Source: Diphasiastrum complanatum | Lineage: Eukaryota > Streptophyta > Lycopodiopsida > Lycopodiales > Lycopodiaceae | NCBI GenBank assembly: GCA_029204225.1 | Contig: CM055093.1 | Span: forward strand, 29,587,777 to 29,651,776 | Reading direction: 5' to 3' | DNA length: 64,000 bases | Shown: positions 25,401 through 36,057 of the stretch, one piece after another | Layout: every line of letters begins with the position of its first letter | How positions within the stretch are numbered: position 1 is the first letter of the stretch | The notes under the pieces: generated by a model | Seen by the model: the letters and a program-made list of their open reading frames with translations, nothing else | Databases searched by the model: none | What the model was told of the DNA's origin: nothing | Translations under genes and position numbers: made by a program

Positions 25401-25507
25401 ATAACTTTCTACATGGTATGTTCCATTATTACAAATCCATGCCCTTCCTGAACAAACTACGGTGGCAAATGATGGAGGGCATCGACACTACAATCTACCA
25501 CTCCTGA
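22472..25507 (+). pseudogene. Long decayed reading frame of unknown function (repeat-associated)
   Basis: ATG 22472 opens 237 clean codons (start MASRDSSLSKPPCPYSG), then TGA. The same frame continues beyond it to about 23578 and is resumed at 23894-24553 and 24554-25507, broken by TAG codons near 24083, 24113 and 24551. A proline-rich stretch at about 23587-23890 reads in another frame. Read through, it would be about 1,000 residues: an N-terminal ~235-residue globular domain, a Pro/Ser/Gln-rich linker, a coiled coil (KARLEEEKKQQQ, NLKAEKDEAVADAQAA), a second Pro-rich part, and a ~210-residue C-terminal domain (ARKYPTTKERGGYILPDLD ... YYRAALTSALHVDMVELW). I do not recognise either domain. 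The layout resembles the accessory or gag-like proteins of plant LTR elements, which is inference. A purine tract and TGTTAGCA at 25590-25607 could be its 3' LTR junction. Confidence 0.5.
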
Positions 25508-27697
25508 CAGCAATAGTCTTACCTCCAAAAAGCACAAAAGATCCAAGACGAAAAGGCTTCGATTGGTGTGGGACCACCAATCCAATAAGGAAGGGGATAA
25601 TGTTAGCAATTGTGCTAACACAGAGAAAATATTGACAAGCCTTGAGGGCTTGTTTGGCCTGGGCGAGCTCGTGAGTTGCGTTGGCCCAGAACTTCGCCTG
25701 GTGGCTATTCAGAGTTTGACTGTAGACTAGCACCTGACGCCTGAAGAAATTTATCTCCGCTTGAGATAGTGGCCTTGAGTCAGGTGTAGGTTGAGCTAAC
25801 CAGATGAGTTTTTCACTTTGCAGGACTTGCACCTCCGTCCCCTTTCTTCTTCATATATCTAGAGTTGCGCTTGGAGGGGGGCAAGCCGTTGGGACGTTTC
25901 AGACTGAAGCTCCTGCACCTTGGTGGAGGCATCTGTCAGCGCTTTGGAGAGGCTCTAGATATACTGGTTGAGGCCTCCTCCTTTTGCTGTAGCTTTGTGA
26001 GCTCCCAGTGCCTGTCTTGTTCGTGTTGTTGAGCAACCATCAGCTCTTGTTATAGCTTTGTGATTTCTGCTCACAGTTGGGTGTTGCTGGTTGCCAAATG
26101 GAGTACCTGGTTGTCCAATGAGGCCCTAGCTATTATCGCGTCCTGGATGAATGCACCCAAGGCTTGGTAGGTCGTCGTTAAGTCCGTTGGAGCAGCCGGT
26201 ACATTGACGCTTGTAGGGGTTTGTGTGGTAGTGGCCCCAACGACCTGTATAGTGTCGTCATCGTTGTCTTCAATGAGGTTCTCCGGTGATCTCTTGTCAT
26301 CTGGGGTGGTGAGATCTGTCCGATTTGGTGATGGAATAAAAATAGTTTGTACAACTACATCATCAAGCAACGATTGGTCACCTTTAGCAGCCTTTGATGG
26401 AGAAGTGGGTGGTGTGGATTGAACAGAAGTGGAAACAGAGTTGGGGACAGTTTGTTCAAAAGAGAGAATGGATGGAACAGAGGGAAACTGTAGGGTGGTG
26501 TGGAGGACGGAAGGAGAAGATGGAGCGGAAGTGGTCTGGCATGGCGGTGAAAAGTTTATGACTTGCATCCACACTAGAGTGTCCGGAGACAGTGAATCAG
26601 CAGGATTGAACTGGAGAGGGAAAACGGTGGAAACAGGGGTAATGGAGGATGCGATAGTGATGGAAGGGGTGGTAGAAGATGGAACGGAGGGAGAAGTAGT
26701 ATCTATAGAGGAGATGGGCATAGAAACAGAAGCAACAATTGTGGGTGAAACAAAAGGACGAGGAACGACAACAGAAACAGTGGTCGGGGGCTATACTAAA
26801 GAGGAAGTGTCAGTGGTAGAAGCTGGAGCTGTTACTAGTGTGGTGGTGGTGGTGCGGCGTTTGATAGCAGGTGGAGATGAGGAGGAGGAGGCAACACCAC
26901 ACATTCTTTTGATGGCCGTCATGTCAGTGACTGCAGGTTGGGCAGACGTGGATGCGGTCGATGGAAGATAAAGGTTAGTGTGTGGCACAGTGGATGATAA
27001 GATGCTGGAACGATGGAACCCGTGCACTTTCGTCTTGAGAAGTGCACATGCAAAGTTACACAATAGGGGTCCTGTTGCGATACGTTCTCGGGAGTTTGGC
27101 TTTATTGAGATTGTTAGTTCGTGGATGAGGAAGGTATGCCAGTCGCTTGACACAACTGTGGGGCCAGGGAATCCTAGAAAGGACTCCACAATCTGACTCA
27201 ACAGCATGGACTGGATTCTGTCCTTGCAAAATGTTGAAACAACTAGAAAGTTGTTCAACAGATGCGTAGCCGCTTGAATGACCGGTTCGTGATAGCCTCT
27301 ATCAAGTACCCGTTGTTAGTTTGGATCAAAATTTTTGGTGCAGTCTGGGTGACGAAAGATTTTATCAAGGCTTTTGCCTAACGATGAGAGATGGGCTGGC
27401 GACAGTGATCATCGAGTCCACATTAATCCGTACCTTGTACATGACACCCTGGTACAGGAAGTGGAAACGCGACTTTGGTGCGTCCCAGGTGGTGTAAGCG
27501 TGAAGGGCAAGGCCCATGTTGATGTTAGAGTTGAAAAGTGCCAAGTAGAAACCCTTTGCTTCCATAAGTGGGCCAACAATATGAAACCATGGTTTAATCA
27601 AGACAACAGAAGACAAGGGCCAAATCTGGGTGGCTTATGGTATTTCTCACTGGATCACCTGCTTGGTGCCAGAGTCGTCAGAAGATGAGGAGGCCAT
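25488..27697 (-). pseudogene. Second long decayed reading frame of unknown function (tail to tail)
   Basis: On the minus strand an ATG at 27697 begins MASSSSDDSGTKQ. The frame has two early stops, then runs openly to about 27365 (KPWFHIVGPLMEAKGFYLAL, RFHFLYQGVMYKVRI), shifts, runs 27258-26071 with one TAG near 26790, shifts again, and runs 25832-25488. The order is an N-terminal domain, a long Ser/Thr/Pro-rich region (26800-26150), a coiled coil (EITKL, QELMVAQQHEQDRHWELTKL) and a short C-terminal part. The architecture parallels the 22472-25507 unit, but I see no clear residue-level similarity. A Gypsy integrase C-terminus on the same strand lies about 1.05 kb upstream (28748-29065), so this may be an extra ORF of a Gypsy element. 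Function unknown. Confidence 0.45.
25588..25620. repeat. Purine tract plus TGTTAGCA/TGCTAACA palindrome
   Basis: AAGGAAGGGGATAA is followed by TGTTAGCA, ATTG, TGCTAACA: 8-bp perfectly complementary arms around a 4-base centre. A purine tract followed by TG looks like a PPT-LTR start for the plus-strand unit. The opposite strand gives the same TGTTAGCA for the minus-strand unit. Confidence 0.6.
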
Positions 27698-28120
27698 GTT
27701 AGTAGTGATAGTTAAAGTGCGAAAAAATAGAAAAAACGGTGGAAATGGTAAGAAGTGATGGAAACAAAAAAAACAGTGAATAACAAGAGTTGGATGGTAG
27801 TAACGGTGGTTCAGAGCATAGTCTGAGTTCAGAGTATGTAGATGATGGCTTGAATGAAGTTTGGTCGCATTCGGAGAACTTGGAATTTTGGTCGAAATTT
27901 GAGTAGAGCTTCACTAGAAAAGGTGACAAATGACTCAAATTCAACCCTCAGAGAAGTCTGCGAGAGTTCAGAAAGTGATTTGACTACCATGCGAAGGTTT
28001 TGCGAGGGTTCAGGCAGTCTGCGAGGGTTCAATTCTCGCAGGAAGTGAATGCTCGCACAACTTGCCCCCGTGGTAGGAGTTTCAAAATTAGACCATGTAG
28101 ACAGGGTAATTTCACTGCTC

Positions 28121-28134
28121 TGATTCTATTTATG
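28121..28134 (-). promoter_or_regulatory. Candidate TATA box for the minus-strand unit
   Basis: CATAAATAGAATCA on the minus strand, about 430 bp upstream of the ATG at 27697. Sequence match only. Confidence 0.3.
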
Positions 28135-28747
28135 CCTCTTGCAAAGGCTGGTTTGATGATCTTGATGCTCTGCAACGGTTCTGAAGATTCTGCTCCTTGG
28201 ACCTTCGCACACAATAAAAAATGATGTTTTTTCCATCAGTAACTCTTGTAGAGATTTTCATAGATGCATTTGGGTTAGATCTAGTGACTACCTAAGTTTC
28301 AAGAGCTATCTCCCAGGGGATCTCCAAAAATCATGAAAAAGTGCTCTTTTTGAGTGTTTTTTCGACGAGATCTTGAGATTATCTAATTCTTAACTTTTGT
28401 AAACTAGTAATTTGTTACATCCATGTTAGATCTGACTGTAGGTGACTCTTGAGAAGTTTTGATAGATATTTGGTAGCAGATTCATTAGTTTTGGTGAATT
28501 TTCCCTTATTTTGCCACGATTTTTTAGATCAAAATTTTTGATCTGCAAAATGGGGGGCGTATTGGTGTAATATGATGATCTGCTTCTCTCTTGGTCCTAT
28601 CTAGACATGGATCCCTCTTGGATCTTGTTGGATCTTCTCTGATCTTTTCAGATCTGGCTGGATTGAGCTTGATCTATCTTGATCTTCCTAGATCTAGTGG
28701 TGATGGCCTTGCAGATGAGCTTTTCGTAAATTGCCACCACCATTGTC
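28135..28747. other. Non-coding, GATCT-rich spacer
   Basis: No gene. 28600-28700 is densely packed with GATCT/GATCTT words, and 28545-28560 has a GGGGGG run. It lies between the Gypsy integrase stop (28748) and the 27697 frame, consistent with a retroelement spacer. Confidence 0.5.
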
Positions 28748-29065
28748 TCACTGGGGTGGCCAGTATTTGTGCAACCGACTACCATTGATGGGTGTGTCGA
28801 AAGGTGACCCATCTAGCCTCTCCAAATTCACGGCTCCATGATTAAGAATTTCTTTGATCCGGTAAGGACCTTCACCTGTGAATTTTAATTTCTCCTTGAT
28901 CGCCTTGGTTTTATACATCAAGACTAGATCTCCGGATCGAAGATCTTTCTTTTGTAACCTGCGATCCTGCCATGCTTTGCGTCTTTTCTTTTCAGCTGCT
29001 AGTGCATGTACAACACTACGGTCTATTTCTCTTCCAAGCCCCAGATAATCTCTGACAATCTGTCG
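28748..29065 (-). pseudogene. Ty3/Gypsy integrase C-terminal fragment
   Basis: The minus-strand frame reads IVRDYLGLGREIDRSVVHAL, KRRKAWQDRRLQKKDLRSGD, LVLMYKTKAIKEKLKFTGEG, PYRIKEILNHGAVNLERLDG, and TPINGSRLHKYWPPQ before TGA at 28748. The GDLVL, GPY.V.EI, GA..L..LDG and VNG.RLK.Y blocks are the C-terminal domain of plant Ty3/Gypsy integrases. The frame is intact across 105 codons, but the catalytic core upstream is missing: sequence changes at about 29065. Confidence 0.85.
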
Positions 29066-29560
29066 TAAAAATTAAACTTATAAACGACAGATAATGTTGA
29101 GTAAGACAACAACATACTGCTAGCATGCATTCCAATATTGCAGATCATGCACATTATAGAACAAAGTATTATTGAAATCGTTGCTATTGTCAGCACTGAA
29201 TTCACAATATTTTTCTTGAGCGCTGTTTGTTTCCCAGATCAGCGCGTTGGCGCAAGAGAGGTGTTTCTCTCTCACGAGTAATGTGACTAGCTACTACTAA
29301 TATGTAAACTCACTCTCGAGCTATATCAAACTCTTACAATTTTGTCTGTTCTATATCCGTGACTGTATCAGTATGTATGTGCAATCTATCTGTGATCTGT
29401 GATCTATTTGTCTATCTTATGTATCTTCCGTTGATCCCTTTTATGTGATCAATCCAGGAAACTAATTAAGTTAAAGCTCTAATCAGAATAAATGCATTAT
29501 ACTTAATCAAAATTGATTCTAGTTTACTGTCACTGTCCTTTGTGCATCAGCCACTTTCTG
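29066..29560. other. Unclassified sequence truncating the Gypsy integrase
   Basis: No coding signal. The left edge holds CTGTCGT and ACGACAG as a small stem around 29060-29092. It could be part of an LTR (it contains ctctctctcacgag), but no matching copy is seen in the window. Confidence 0.35.
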
Positions 29561-29690
29561 CCCGTTACACTGTGCCTTCACGTCGCAGACCTTTGCCTTT
29601 TAGAAAGAGACACTTTGCTATTTCAAGGCGCCTTCGCATTTTTTCAGAAGGTTCCTGAAGGTGTAAAAGTGGTCTAAAGGCATTTGGAGA

Positions 29691-29975
29691 CAGTGTTGTT
29701 TTTTTCGCAAAAATGCAAAAAACCCGAAGGTAGGCCACAAAACATTTTCCAAAGCAAATAAACAGTGTCGTCTTTTTTGCAAAAAAATGCAAAAAACCCG
29801 AAGGTAGGGCAGAAAACGTTTCTAAGGCAATCATTAGACAATGTCACATTTTACCGAAGGGCAAAAAATATGAAAAACTCGAAGGTAGGCCCAAAAACTT
29901 TTTCTAAGACAAATAGACAGTGTCGGCTTTTTTGCAAAATTGCGACAGTTGTCGGGAGAGTTGGCCAGAATTATT
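29691..29975. repeat. Minisatellite, four 72-79-bp units
   Basis: Units begin CAGTGT(T/C)G at 29691, 29763, 29839 (CAATGTC) and 29918. Each contains a TTTTTTGCAAAAATGC-like core, an AAAAACCCGAAGGTAGG phrase (or a variant), and a TTTTCTAAG-like end. The units differ at several positions, so the array is not recent. A possible fifth, more diverged unit lies at about 29600-29690. Confidence 0.85.
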
Positions 29976-30186
29976 TTCTAAGTGTTTTTGACTTAGTGTT
30001 GTATTTCCCTCATGACCAAAAATTGCGAATTGTGCAACGAAACAGTTCAAAAACATAGACTGTGCAAAACATAGCTCAAAATGCAACAGTCAGGAAAAAT
30101 AGGAAGGATAAACTAAGAAAAATACTAAGGCTTTGAAAGATAGAAAATCCTAGTTTCTTCAGCTCCCCAAGACTGCTTAGATAGAT

Positions 30187-31490
30187 TTGTTATTGTTGAC
30201 ATCGATGTCCTAAGAGGATCAAGACTATCTTGGATTGGTTAGCACCTAGAACTGTTCATGGCATAAAATCCTTTGTAGGGTTATGCAATTTTAACATAAG
30301 ATTCATTGAGGCATTTAGCAAAATTGTGGCACCGTTGTGGGAGCAAACAAAGAGTCATCTAAAGATGACATGGACAACGGAATGTGAAGCAGCGTTCCAA
30401 GAACTTAAACGACGAATCACTCACGAACCCATTCTTGCTCCATTGAACTTTAGAAAACCATTTGAGATCCATACAGATGCATCAAACTTTGCTATTGGGG
30501 TCGTGTTGATGGAAGAAGAAAAACCAGTTGCATATTTCTCAAAGAAATTGAGTGACGTAAAGCGACGATGGACAAGTCATGAAAAAGAGATGGTTGTAGT
30601 AGTTCAGGCAGTGGAGCATTGGAGACATTATGTAGCAGGAAAGCCCTTTAAGGCGTTTATTGACAATGTATCACTTAAGTACTTTGCGTCCCAAGGTGTG
30701 CTCATGCCAAAGTACATGCAATGACAAAACTTTCTCTCGAAATTTAATATAGACATTGTACATACGACGATAAAGAACAATGTGGATGCAGATGCATTAA
30801 GTAGACAAGAGCACTTGATGGCAATGATAGCAACCCAGGTGACTGGTCTACTTCAAGTAATCAAAGATAAATATAGTGTAGACCCATTGGCTAAGGAGTT
30901 AATGATCGAATTCCAGCTGAAAAAATCTTGTAAACAATTCACTTGGAGAGATCAAATGGTTGTTTATAAACATCACAGACTATATGTTCTAGATGACATC
31001 AACCTAAGGAAGAAAATCTTGAGAGAACATCATGATGTACTCGCCACTGTGGACACCCAGGGGGGAATCACATTTATGCACATCTCAAGAGAGGCTTCTA
31101 TTGGCCAGATATGTGGACAAATATTGAATCCTATTATGTACAAACATGTCCTACATGTCAACAAGTCAAGGTGAAACCGCTAGCGCCAGCAGGACTACTC
31201 TAGCCATTACTAGTACCAACATACCCTTGGGAATAAGTGAGGATGGATTTTATTGTACAACTACCACGTTGTCAAGGTTTTGATTCAATTTACATGGTGA
31301 TTGATCGATTTTCAAAACAAGCTCACCTTATACCAACTAAAGCTTCAGTGACAACCGAAGAAGTGGCAAGGTTATGTTTCAAATATGTCTTCAAATACCA
31401 TGGCCTACCTAGAACGATTATCTCGGATTGAGACACCAAGTTTGTGGAAAAGTTTTGGACATGTTTATTTCACCTAGTATTCATAGATTA
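30187..31490 (+). pseudogene. Ty3/Gypsy RT end, RNase H and integrase
   Basis: The plus-strand frame begins in the RT thumb (ILDWLAPRTVHGIKSFVGLC) and passes to RNase H (FEIHTDASNFAIGVVLMEEE, VAYFSKKLSDVKRRW, TSHEKEMVVVVQAVEHWRHY). After a stop at 30724 it continues to the DADALSR end, an integrase zinc-like region in a shifted frame (CPTCQQVKVKPLAPAGLL), and an integrase core (MDFIVQLPRCQGFDSIYMVI, HGLPRTIISD followed by a stop). Several stops and one shift make it dead. The left part of RT, gag and LTRs are missing. Confidence 0.85.
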
Positions 31491-32160
31491 AATTATTCAT
31501 ATGACTGATAGCTTGTGCCGATTTGTCGCTCTAATTTCCGCACCTAACAAGCTTCCACAAAGCTAAATCTAAAACTCAGTTAATTCGTGCATGCTATAAA
31601 ATTGATTGTGTCAATCCAGTGACTTCGAAGCTATGATCAAGTCGGACAGACTCCAATCTATCGCAGTTGGTCTGAATCCGATAGACATAGTTGCATGCAC
31701 CAAAGATTACAAAGAATTCAGCCCAGTCACAAGTTGTATGCTTTATATTGTCCACCACGAGGAGGCATTTATCCAAAGCAACACAAGAAACCGACGAATT
31801 AATGGCTTGTAGTAATTGATTAGATTTCACATTTGGTCATTTCAGTATATGTGATGAATTTTCAACACACCATTGCCCAAAGTTCGCAACAATGGTTAAA
31901 ATTGCAGGGGGCCATCATTGTCAAGTGATGCCGGGCAAATTTTCATATGCCCCCCTCATAGGAATTCGATCCCAATCCATTTTGAATACAATTGAAAAAT
32001 TTCAAAAAAAATTTGCGTTCAATTAATGATCAGTGATTCTTAAAGGTGGACTTAGAGCTTACATTATCAAAATGATTATTGTGATATAGAGTAGAGACTT
32101 GTTGTGATTGTTTACAATCATATAATCTACTATCTGCATGCACTCATCCTGAAGTTCCAG
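31491..32160. other. No recognisable gene
   Basis: Short frames only. The sequence changes character right after the truncated integrase. The last ~60 bp before 32161 act as leader of the Copia gag fragment, with no PBS visible. Confidence 0.4.
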
Positions 32161-32436
32161 ATGGATTCACAATCACAGTCTACTCTAATGGTAGACAAAC
32201 TCGATGGTTCAAATTACCACTTGTGGAAATTCAAGATGAAAGTAGCATTGATGGCCAAGGAGCTTTGGAAAATAGTCGCTGGAACCGAACTACTTCCCAG
32301 TGTCGATGAGCAAGCCATTTCCAAGTGGAAGCTCAGGGATGGCAAGGATTTTGCCTTGATCACCCTTAACATCTCCGACACACAAATTGGCCACATCAGA
32401 CAAGCCGAATCTTCAAAAGATGTTTGGGATATATTT
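32161..32436 (+). pseudogene. Copia gag N-terminal fragment
   Basis: ATG 32161 reads MDSQSQSTLMVDKLDGSNYH then LWKFKMKVALMAKELWKIV and EQAISKWKLRDGKDFALITL, the N-terminal part of Copia-type gag (L.G.NY..W...M...L....LW). The frame breaks near 32436 at the boundary with a presumed LTR of another element. Truncated and not functional. Confidence 0.75.
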
Positions 32437-32439
32437 GTT

Positions 32440-33380
32440 ATGGTTTAAGTTTGGATCAATTTCACCATGTCTTTTGGTGCCATGCAATATTAATTTGTGC
32501 CGCGTAACATTGTATTATCTCAAAGTTTAAAAAAGGCTTTTCAAGTTTGTAAAACATTATAAGATAATTGATTGTTAACGTTTTTAACCTTGAGTAGGCT
32601 CGAGAGGTTTGTACATGGGGCCCCTAGAGGCAATTTCACATACTACCAACTTTAACACTTACACTTGGTAGCCATGTACATCACTTATCATTTGTTTCTA
32701 ATCTATAAAAGAGATCCTCCTCCTCATAGTGGGTGCACTTTTGATGGAGAGATCTTTCTCACATATGCTATTGTGTTTTGCTCTCTTGTGTGGTAGAATT
32801 TCTTGCTCATTAATGCTAGTGTTATGCTATCCATTTGGCTTCTTGATTGGTGTTTAATTGGATCTTGTTTTTTTCAATTGTATCTTGCTAATGTTATGTT
32901 CTTCACGTTGGAAATTTTTGGACAACAAGTATTCTAGATCCATTCGACCTAATTGAAGGAGCAATATCAAAGATTAATGATGCTACAATGCTCTCTAAAG
33001 CATACACTATCATTCTAGATAATGAAGCAAGTTTCTTTCATGAGTATTTTGTAATTTTCTGCTCACATCCTCTTCATCTTCTTCACTGTCCACCATAGCT
33101 GGGCATATCCAATCGCTTCATAAGTATGATCAATTAATTGCATGTCGACAAATTTACAATTTGCTAGCAATCTACTTTTGCATGTGCAAGTATTAGTCCA
33201 TGCATGTTGCATGCATGTTTTCTGATTTTTTAAGATTGCTTGCTTGTTGCCATATTAGCTTGCATGTCGAATGCATATTAGTGGTTTTGATCTATTTTGA
33301 GTTGTAGAAGACCATCAAGGTTTCCTAGATTGGTAAACCTTCATTCAAAGATCTTTTCTATCTATATTCTCAGTTTTATA
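32440..33380 (+). repeat. Presumed Copia LTR with TATA box
   Basis: A 0.9-kb gene-free stretch between a truncated gag and a PBS-like sequence. CTATAAAAGAGATCC at about 32702-32716 is a good TATA box. The exact left end is uncertain and no partner LTR is seen. Confidence 0.45.
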
Positions 33381-33384
33381 ATAG

Positions 33385-33397
33385 TGGTATAAGAGCT
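33385..33397 (+). promoter_or_regulatory. Degenerate Copia PBS
   Basis: TGGTATAAGAGCT, one change from TGGTATCAGAGCT, ends at the gag ATG (33398). Confidence 0.65.
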
Positions 33398-33640
33398 ATG
33401 GCTTCTACTTTTACTTTTCATGCAAAGATACCAATCCTAGATGGATCCAACTATCCTACACGGAGATCAAAGACTCAACTGATCCTGCAAGCTAAGAAGT
33501 TGTGGATTTATGTTGATGGAACCATTCCCAAACCACATGTACCTAATGTAATAAATACAGGAGCTTATGAAGAAGATTCGAAAAATCTTCAAGCCTGGTT
33601 GCATGCAGATTCAAAAGTGTTGAGGGTATTCCCAACATAG
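33398..33640 (+). pseudogene. Copia gag N-terminal fragment (second family)
   Basis: ATG 33398 reads MASTFTFHAKIPILDGSNYP, TRRSKTQLILQAKKLWIYVDGT. It has the same NY..W/R..M...L....LW layout as plant Copia gag, but the family differs from the 32161 copy. It stops at 33640 after 80 codons, and unrelated sequence follows. Confidence 0.65.
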
Positions 33641-33666
33641 AGCGAATAAAAGAAAATGAGTCAATA

Positions 33667-34388
33667 AATGTGCTGCGAGGGCATGGCTTCCTGCGCGTAT
33701 AAGTCCATGATCCAAGGAGCATGCAAGGCGATTGTAAATAAAAATAATGGACTTGGGCCTCTTGTAATTAAAATAAAACTTGAGGCCCAAAGTCATTTTA
33801 AACTTAGAAGTTTATTATTTTAGAGTTGGGTCCAACTTTGGACTCACATGAATCTTGTGAATTCTAATGTACTTTTTGTGGACCCTTGGATTAAGTTGGG
33901 TCCAAGATGAATGGTTAGGATCAATGTACATAAGCCAATAGAATTTTGGGGCATGCTTAATAGAGAGGAGGAGACTCTATCATTTTGGGAGCTCAAGCAT
34001 CCTCATTTGCTAATCACTCTTGCTTATGCTATTGTTGTGGGTTGCTTGTTATTACCATTTTCCATGCTTTTTGTTTATGTTAGTTAAGGTTTCTCCATAA
34101 ACAATGATATTGAGCATTTGGGCTACCTTCCATCTCATCTCTCTCACTCTCTCTTGCCCTCTTCCCCTCTTCTCTTCTTCTCTTCTTCCTTTCTCATTCA
34201 CCCTCAATCATGATGAATGTTAGTGTAGTGGAGTAGAGTTAGAGGTGAGTAGTGTTAGTGGTGATAGAGATAGAGAAAAAGTAGAGCTATAAAAAAGATG
34301 CATCTTTACATAGTTAGGTTCCTATCCAGCGTTCTAACCCTTGTTGACAGGCGGGAGAGCTACTATACAACAGATCTACAACCCTACA
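33667..34388 (+). repeat. Presumed Gypsy LTR
   Basis: The right end is set by CCCTACA just before a Gypsy-type PBS. The left end, TGTGCTGCGAGG, is a guess. No partner copy is seen. Confidence 0.4.
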
Positions 34389-34389
34389 G

Positions 34390-34407
34390 TGGCGTCGTTG
34401 CCGGGGA
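34390..34407 (+). promoter_or_regulatory. Gypsy-type PBS
   Basis: TGGCGTCGTTGCCGGGGA differs by one base from the TGGCGCCGTTGCCGGGGA hallmark (Asp-tRNA PBS) of plant Athila/Tat-type Gypsy elements. No pol region follows before the peroxidase gene. Confidence 0.75.
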
Positions 34408-34860
34408 TATGTTTCCACTAACTAGTATAGCTGCATTTTAGCTATTTTTTGCTTTTTGGAGTAGTTTTAGATAGATTTTTGGGTTAGTTTTCTGTATTTT
34501 TCTGTGTTTGAATTGTTCACAACTAGCGAAGGAGGTGGTAGAGGGTAGAGGAGGCCCTGAACAGCCTCCAAAAACCAAAAAAATACACCAATCTACATTT
34601 TGGAAGGAAAAAGAGCCAAATTTCTCATTAGATTTTGTTTTCTCCAAAACGGTGTGAGTTAACCCTTGCACGACTAACAGTAGCTCCAGGGTACTGTCCT
34701 AGACCTGCATAGAAGCTTGTGAGAGTTAGTTCCAAGAAGCTTGCAAAAAACAGAAAAAAAATCATAAAATTTTTAATAACCTTTGTAAAAAAAAAAAAAG
34801 TGCAAATCTTTACCAAAACTTTCGCTCCCTTTGAAATTCCATCTCAGTGAGACCAGGACA

Positions 34861-35085
34861 CCTCTCTCTCTCTCTCTCTCTCTCATAGTGTTATTATGAC
34901 AGTCTATTATATTGCTATCTATATTAAATATTATATTGATGTCCGTATTAAACATTGTGTGAATGTTGCATACAACAAGGACTCTCTCTCTCTCTCTTAG
35001 TTTTAGAATAAAAATCTATTATATTGCTATCTATATTAAAGATTTGATGTCCGGATTAAACACTCTTGGATGTTGCATACAAGGA
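34861..35085. repeat. Tandem duplication with (CT)n leaders
   Basis: Two copies, about 34861-34980 and 34981-35085, each start with a CT run and share CTATTATATTGCTATCTATA, GATGTCCG and ATGTTGCATACAA. The second copy is a little shorter. Confidence 0.75.
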
Positions 35086-35628
35086 CTCTTCATATCTCTC
35101 TCATAAAATTTTAATGTAAATATTTAATGTTTTGTTAAGAAAAAATCTGGGATGAGATCTAGAAGGCAAACAAATTTAAAACAGATAATTTCAAAAAAAT
35201 GCGAAATTGGAAGGAAAACTCAAGGAGGTTTCCATAACACTCGTCGCTTGGAAGTTGGCATCAGCAGCGGGCCCGACCAGCAGCCATTCTCCCTAGCTCT
35301 CGTGAATTGATCAGTGAAGTACAACTCCGTAACACGTTACATAAGTCAACCGGTGCCTTGTCAATAGGGGGTCAACCATCGAACATGAGCCAGCTGAGCT
35401 GCTCAGAGCCTCAGTACTCACGAGTCTTGAGTCAAGACTTGCTGCTTCCAATGGAATGCTCTGCATTGGCGACTGCATGAAGCCAATGCAGCTAACTACG
35501 AGCTTCCTCGCACTTTGCCCAGGTCAACTAACGCAATTCCAAGCTTTCAGTCAACGATATAGAAAGCCAATCTATTATCTATCTCTAGTATGGAAGTATC
35601 CAAATGATTCATGAAGACTCACGCAACC
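35086..35628. other. Upstream region of the peroxidase gene
   Basis: No gene. From about 35220 the base composition rises in GC and resembles single-copy promoter DNA rather than the flanking repeats. Confidence 0.45.
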
Positions 35629-35635
35629 ATAAATA
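35629..35635 (+). promoter_or_regulatory. Candidate TATA box of the peroxidase gene
   Basis: ATAAATA, 374-380 bp upstream of the peroxidase ATG. If used, the 5' leader would be about 350 nt and would contain two upstream ATGs. Confidence 0.4.
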
Positions 35636-35868
35636 CGAGCCTAGGATACCCAATTTCAATCAGCAGCCTTTGGTATTACAATCTACCCATTCCAATGTCA
35701 TACAAGCATTGCGTTGCAGTCTGCAATACAGTTTCTTCTAACCATTCGATATAGCAAAGCATAGCTGCCAATTATTAATAGACTGAGCAGCGGAGCCTTC
35801 TGCTCGGAGTGGATAGTGGGTTTCGCCGATTGATGCGTTATTGCTAAATACTAAAGTCTGATACTCAT

Positions 35869-36057
35869 ATGGTTTCAACTTTCACCCACAGCTGCATATC
35901 TGTTATAAGTCGCTGTAGTAAAGCAGATAGTCGTGGATCCGCTAGTCCTCCAATATCTCAGCTAGAGATTTTGATTCTTTTCACTTCTGATTCCGCTGTT
36001 CATCCAAAATGCCGGGAGCTCAGGGTCGATATTGGGAGTCATTCAGGCTTAAATTGA
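35869..36057 (+). other. Overlapping upstream ORF
   Basis: A 62-codon frame from ATG 35869 to a TGA at 36055-36057. It overlaps the peroxidase start at 36009 in a different frame. A second tiny uORF (4 codons) starts at 35832. If the leader starts near 35660 these would be on the mRNA. No protein similarity is recognised. Confidence 0.35.

Noticed and set aside
26429-26971. 180-codon plus-strand frame rich in Glu/Gly/Val
   Set aside because: Antisense shadow of the Ser/Thr/Pro-rich region of the minus-strand unit; low-complexity codons on one strand give this on the other.
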